Source: JAHFUI01 sp041485905 (lineage in GTDB: Bacteria; Acidobacteriota; Vicinamibacteria; Vicinamibacterales; CAVVIG01). Taken from it: DNA of 17,588 bases. The stretch is taken from assembly GCA_041485905.1 (NCBI GenBank), contig JBGPKK010000095.1, positions 1-17,588 on the forward strand, in the 5' to 3' direction. Positions within the stretch are counted from its first letter, which is position 1. Each line of letters begins with the position of its first letter. The notes under the pieces were generated by a model. It was given only the letters and a program-made list of their open reading frames with translations. It had not been told where the DNA came from and ran no database searches. This document shows, piece after piece, positions 15,632 through 17,588 of this stretch. The position numbers and the translations under genes are program-made.

Positions 15632-15705
15632 TGGCTTGAGAAGGTGTCTTCGCTGCGCCTCGGAGCGGCCGCCTCGAAACGACGGTTCGCCGTTCTGGCG
15701 CGTCG

Positions 15706-15722
15706 GCCGTCACACGGCGGTT
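15706..15722. terminator. Weak hairpin between convergent genes
   Basis: GCCGT (15706-15710) and ACGGC (15714-15718) form a five-base stem with a CAC loop, followed by GGTTT. A second small hairpin with a TTCG loop lies at about 15681-15694. The 106-base gap between the convergent kinase and binding-protein genes needs termination on both strands, but neither hairpin has a proper T-run. Confidence 0.22.
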
Positions 15723-15725
15723 TGA

Positions 15726-15743
15726 GGCGAAGCTTCGTTACCG
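15726..15743 (+). repeat. 18-bp inverted repeat, left copy
   Basis: GGCGAAGCTTCGTTACCG is the exact reverse complement of 17492-17509. It contains the palindrome CGAAGCTTCG and includes the TAA stop of the PstS-like gene. The identity does not extend beyond 18 bases on either side. Confidence 0.75.
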
Positions 15744-16238
15744 CAACACGTAGCCCGTCTCGCCGGGAGCGCGTCCGTCGATCTTCACGACCTTGAGGCC
15801 CTTGCCCACCAGAGACGCATCGACGAACGCGATCGCGCCCGGGAACCGGTTGACCATCGCGACGGCCATTTCGGCGGAGTAGACGATCTTGGGCGCCAGG
15901 GCCGTGTCCGCCCGAAAGACTTTCCCGATCCAGTGCTGGCGGAACTGCGCCTCCGTCATCTGGCACAGGTTCTTCAGCACGACGTCGCGCTCGTGCGCGA
16001 CCGGCGCGCGGAGCAGCAGCGTGATGCGCGCACCCGCCGGCCAGAACTCGCGGTCCCCCAGCACCACTCGCCGCAGCTCGCTGACCGTGAGGTTATCGAC
16101 GGGCACGTCCGGATGGACCACGACCGCGACGTCACCTGTCGCCTGCGCCGCTGCCGGCGGAGGCAACCGGCCGAGAAGGAGGCCGGCCATCACCGCCAGC
16201 AGCGTCCACCGTTTCAGTTGTCGCGTGGTTCGCAGCAT
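15738..16238 (-). CDS. Small PstS-like periplasmic substrate-binding protein
   Basis: The 166-residue protein has a clear signal peptide (LLAVMAGLLLGRLPPPAAAQ) and a mature part resembling the short PstS-like binding proteins (PBP-like domain). DVAVVVHPDVPVDNLTVSEL begins the domain. RRVVLGDREFWPAGARITLL, FRQHWIGKVF and NRFPGAIAFVDASL follow. Canonical PstS proteins are roughly twice as long, so this is a one-domain relative. Family members bind phosphate or other anions, but no ABC permease or ATPase gene is in view, so transport is not supported here; a sensing role is equally possible. The gene starts six bases after the porin-like gene stop, in the same operon. The ATG at 16238 is directly upstream of the basic n-region MLRTTRQLKR. 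The stop lies in an 18-bp inverted repeat. Confidence 0.82.
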   Translation of the reverse strand: MLRTTRQLKRWTLLAVMAGLLLGRLPPPAAAQATGDVAVVVHPDVPVDNLTVSELRRVVLGDREFWPAGARITLLLRAPVAHERDVVLKNLCQMTEAQFRQHWIGKVFRADTALAPKIVYSAEMAVAMVNRFPGAIAFVDASLVGKGLKVVKIDGRAPGETGYVLR

Positions 16239-16244
16239 GGGCGT

Positions 16245-17429
16245 TCAGAACGTGAAGCAGATCTGCAGGAACCACCCGTTGGTGCGCGGCTGATCGCTCG
16301 CGCGCCGCCGCACGCGCACTTCGCTCTTGACGGCCGCGTAGGTCGAGATGTCGTACCGGACGCCGAGGGTCGAGCCGACCAGATTTGGCACACCTGCGAA
16401 GACCGTATCGGTCGGGTCGATGTCGATGTGCTCGAAACGGTAATATGGCTTCCAGGACCGGCCGAAGGACGGCAGTCGATACGCTGTTTGAATGTAGTAC
16501 GCCAGACTGGAAGACGCCAGCGTCCCGCCGACCGGCTCGTGACGGACATCGGCGATCTCGGCGATCACTTCCGGGTCTTCCCGTTGCCAGACGGCATGAG
16601 CTGCCGTGATGCGCTCGTCAAACTCGGGCCCGCCCGCCAAACTGACTCGGTCGAGATAGAGTGAACCACCGAACTGAAGTCCGAACGCGGGATCGGGCTT
16701 GGTGAAGACGTTGAGGACATAGGCGGGGCGCGCGTTGTTGTCGCCGGCGTCCCCCCCGCGGCTGATCACGTTGCCGCGGCCGTTTCCGATCCCGACCTGG
16801 TAGTTGACGTTCCAGCCGGCCGCGGGGACGCTGCCTTCAACCAGCGCACCGACGAAGTGCACCGGAATGACGCGCCCGCCGAACTGGGTCATTTCCGGCC
16901 GGCTGATGGTGGTCTGCAGCCATTGCCCGTGGTGAAAGGCCGTGTTCCACCAGTTGATCGGTGTGTGATACCGGCCGAACGACACCTTCAGATGATCGCT
17001 CTGGTCGAATCGGATGATGACGCGCTCCACCTCCGCGTTGAATCCCGTGGCGACCGGAGCCGGACTGCCGGTGCCCGCGTCGGCGCGCGGGGTGAACGAC
17101 AGCTCTCCGAAGAAGTTCACCCGTGGCGACAGCGCCGACGCGAGGTGCAGCACGAACTGCCCCTCGTTGAACCCGCGCGGCCCCTCCGACTTGTTCTGCG
17201 CGGCAAAGTCCACGTTGCCGAAGCCGGATAGCCGGAGCGACGGATACTCGGCGACCGGGGCTTCGGACCCCGGCTGGTCCGGATGTGCCGCGTGGCTGTC
17301 CTGCAGGCTCGGGCCGCCGGTGCTTGACGAGAGGGGCCCTGTATTCTGAGCCGCCGAGAGCTCGGGCGACCCGAGCCACACAGCCATGACGAATGCAACG
17401 GCAAGGTCGGGGCGGAGACGACGTGTCAT
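16245..17429 (-). CDS. Porin-like outer-membrane beta-barrel protein
   Basis: The 394-residue protein begins with a signal peptide (LAVAFVMAVWLGSPELSAAQ). The rest shows alternating amphipathic strands ending in WFLQICFTF; the terminal Phe is the usual outer-membrane barrel signal. YPSLRLSGFGNVDFAAQNK, VNFFGELSFTPRAD and VSFGRYHTPINWWNTAFHHG are typical barrel strands and turns of porins related to phosphate-selective or short-chain porins. The channel specificity cannot be told. It heads a two-gene unit with the PstS-like protein, which hints at uptake or sensing of an anion across the envelope, but this is inference. The ATG at 17429 lies 12 bases after a TATAAT box, so the leader is extremely short and no Shine-Dalgarno is evident. 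A start further inside would destroy the signal peptide. Confidence 0.85.
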   Translation of the reverse strand: MTRRLRPDLAVAFVMAVWLGSPELSAAQNTGPLSSSTGGPSLQDSHAAHPDQPGSEAPVAEYPSLRLSGFGNVDFAAQNKSEGPRGFNEGQFVLHLASALSPRVNFFGELSFTPRADAGTGSPAPVATGFNAEVERVIIRFDQSDHLKVSFGRYHTPINWWNTAFHHGQWLQTTISRPEMTQFGGRVIPVHFVGALVEGSVPAAGWNVNYQVGIGNGRGNVISRGGDAGDNNARPAYVLNVFTKPDPAFGLQFGGSLYLDRVSLAGGPEFDERITAAHAVWQREDPEVIAEIADVRHEPVGGTLASSSLAYYIQTAYRLPSFGRSWKPYYRFEHIDIDPTDTVFAGVPNLVGSTLGVRYDISTYAAVKSEVRVRRRASDQPRTNGWFLQICFTF

Positions 17430-17441
17430 TTCGGCGCGCAG

Positions 17442-17447
17442 ATTATA
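17442..17447 (-). promoter_or_regulatory. -10 box (TATAAT) for the porin/PstS-like unit
   Basis: A consensus TATAAT on the minus strand is followed by CTGCGCGCC and then the ATG at 17429. A transcript starting about seven bases downstream would have a leader of only a few bases. No TTGACA-like box is present at 15-19 base spacing. Confidence 0.5.
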
Positions 17448-17491
17448 TCCTAGCCCACGATTGACTCGGCTCGCGTGACGGCGGACACTAC

Positions 17492-17509
17492 CGGTAACGA
17501 AGCTTCGCC
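17492..17509 (-). repeat. 18-bp inverted repeat, right copy
   Basis: CGGTAACGAAGCTTCGCC is the exact reverse complement of 15726-15743. It lies about 45 bases upstream of the porin -10 box. Nothing else is recognised between 17448 and the window end at 17588. Confidence 0.75.
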
Positions 17510-17588
17510 GAGGCTCGCATCATCCCGCGGGACGGGCCTCCGCATATCGGCCAGAACATTCGCCAGCCTATGGGCGACGCGCGTGGCC

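Noticed and set aside
15681..15694. TTCG-loop hairpin as an intrinsic terminator
   Set aside because: The stem is only about five pairs and no T-run follows.
15726..17509. Insertion sequence or transposon between the 18-bp inverted repeats
   Set aside because: No transposase or recombinase is encoded between them and no target-site duplication is visible, so it is kept only as a repeat pair and a finding.

Overview
The window is high-GC DNA that reads like an environmental Acidobacteriota genome, most likely class Vicinamibacteria. This is an inference from gene content: planctomycete-type cytochrome c (DUF1592) and DUF1552 pairs, secreted ankyrin proteins, a PQQ dehydrogenase, a Ser/Thr kinase fused to FlgO-like and TPR domains, and dispersed palindromic repeats. 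No rRNA, tRNA, CRISPR array, transposase or phage gene was seen.

Region 1 (1-11739, minus strand) is a tightly packed run of seven genes. Transcription order is DUF1592-2, DUF1552-2, ankyrin-2, DUF1592-1, DUF1552-1, ankyrin-1, then a PQQ-dependent alcohol dehydrogenase-like protein cut by the left edge. Genes within each three-gene module overlap or lie almost adjacent, and the module occurs twice in tandem. Every product has an export signal or signal-like N-terminus: Sec-like for the di-haem proteins, ankyrins and PQQ protein, and Tat-like twin-arginine for DUF1552. The simplest reading is a periplasmic redox system in which a quinoprotein and c-type cytochromes work with a Tat-exported HXXSHH protein and ankyrin scaffolds. 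Its substrate is unknown.

Region 2 (11740-15631, plus strand) is divergent. It holds a leucine carboxyl methyltransferase-family SAM methyltransferase overlapping a MmcQ/YjbR-like gene by one base, then a membrane Ser/Thr kinase with its own promoter.

Region 3 (15738-17429, minus strand) is a porin-like outer-membrane protein followed six bases later by a small PstS-like periplasmic binding protein. The pair has a TATAAT box upstream and lies between two perfect 18-bp inverted repeats.

Small repeats are the most unusual feature. Seven-base tandem tracts sit at both edges of module 1 and inside DUF1592-2. A 70-bp REP/BIME-like double hairpin lies in frame in the start of ankyrin-2. GC-rich palindromic units have expanded two linkers of DUF1592-2. 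There is no gene-free stretch above 300 bases; the longest gaps (11740-11857, 13066-13216, 15632-15737, 17430-17588) hold only promoters, repeats or a weak hairpin.
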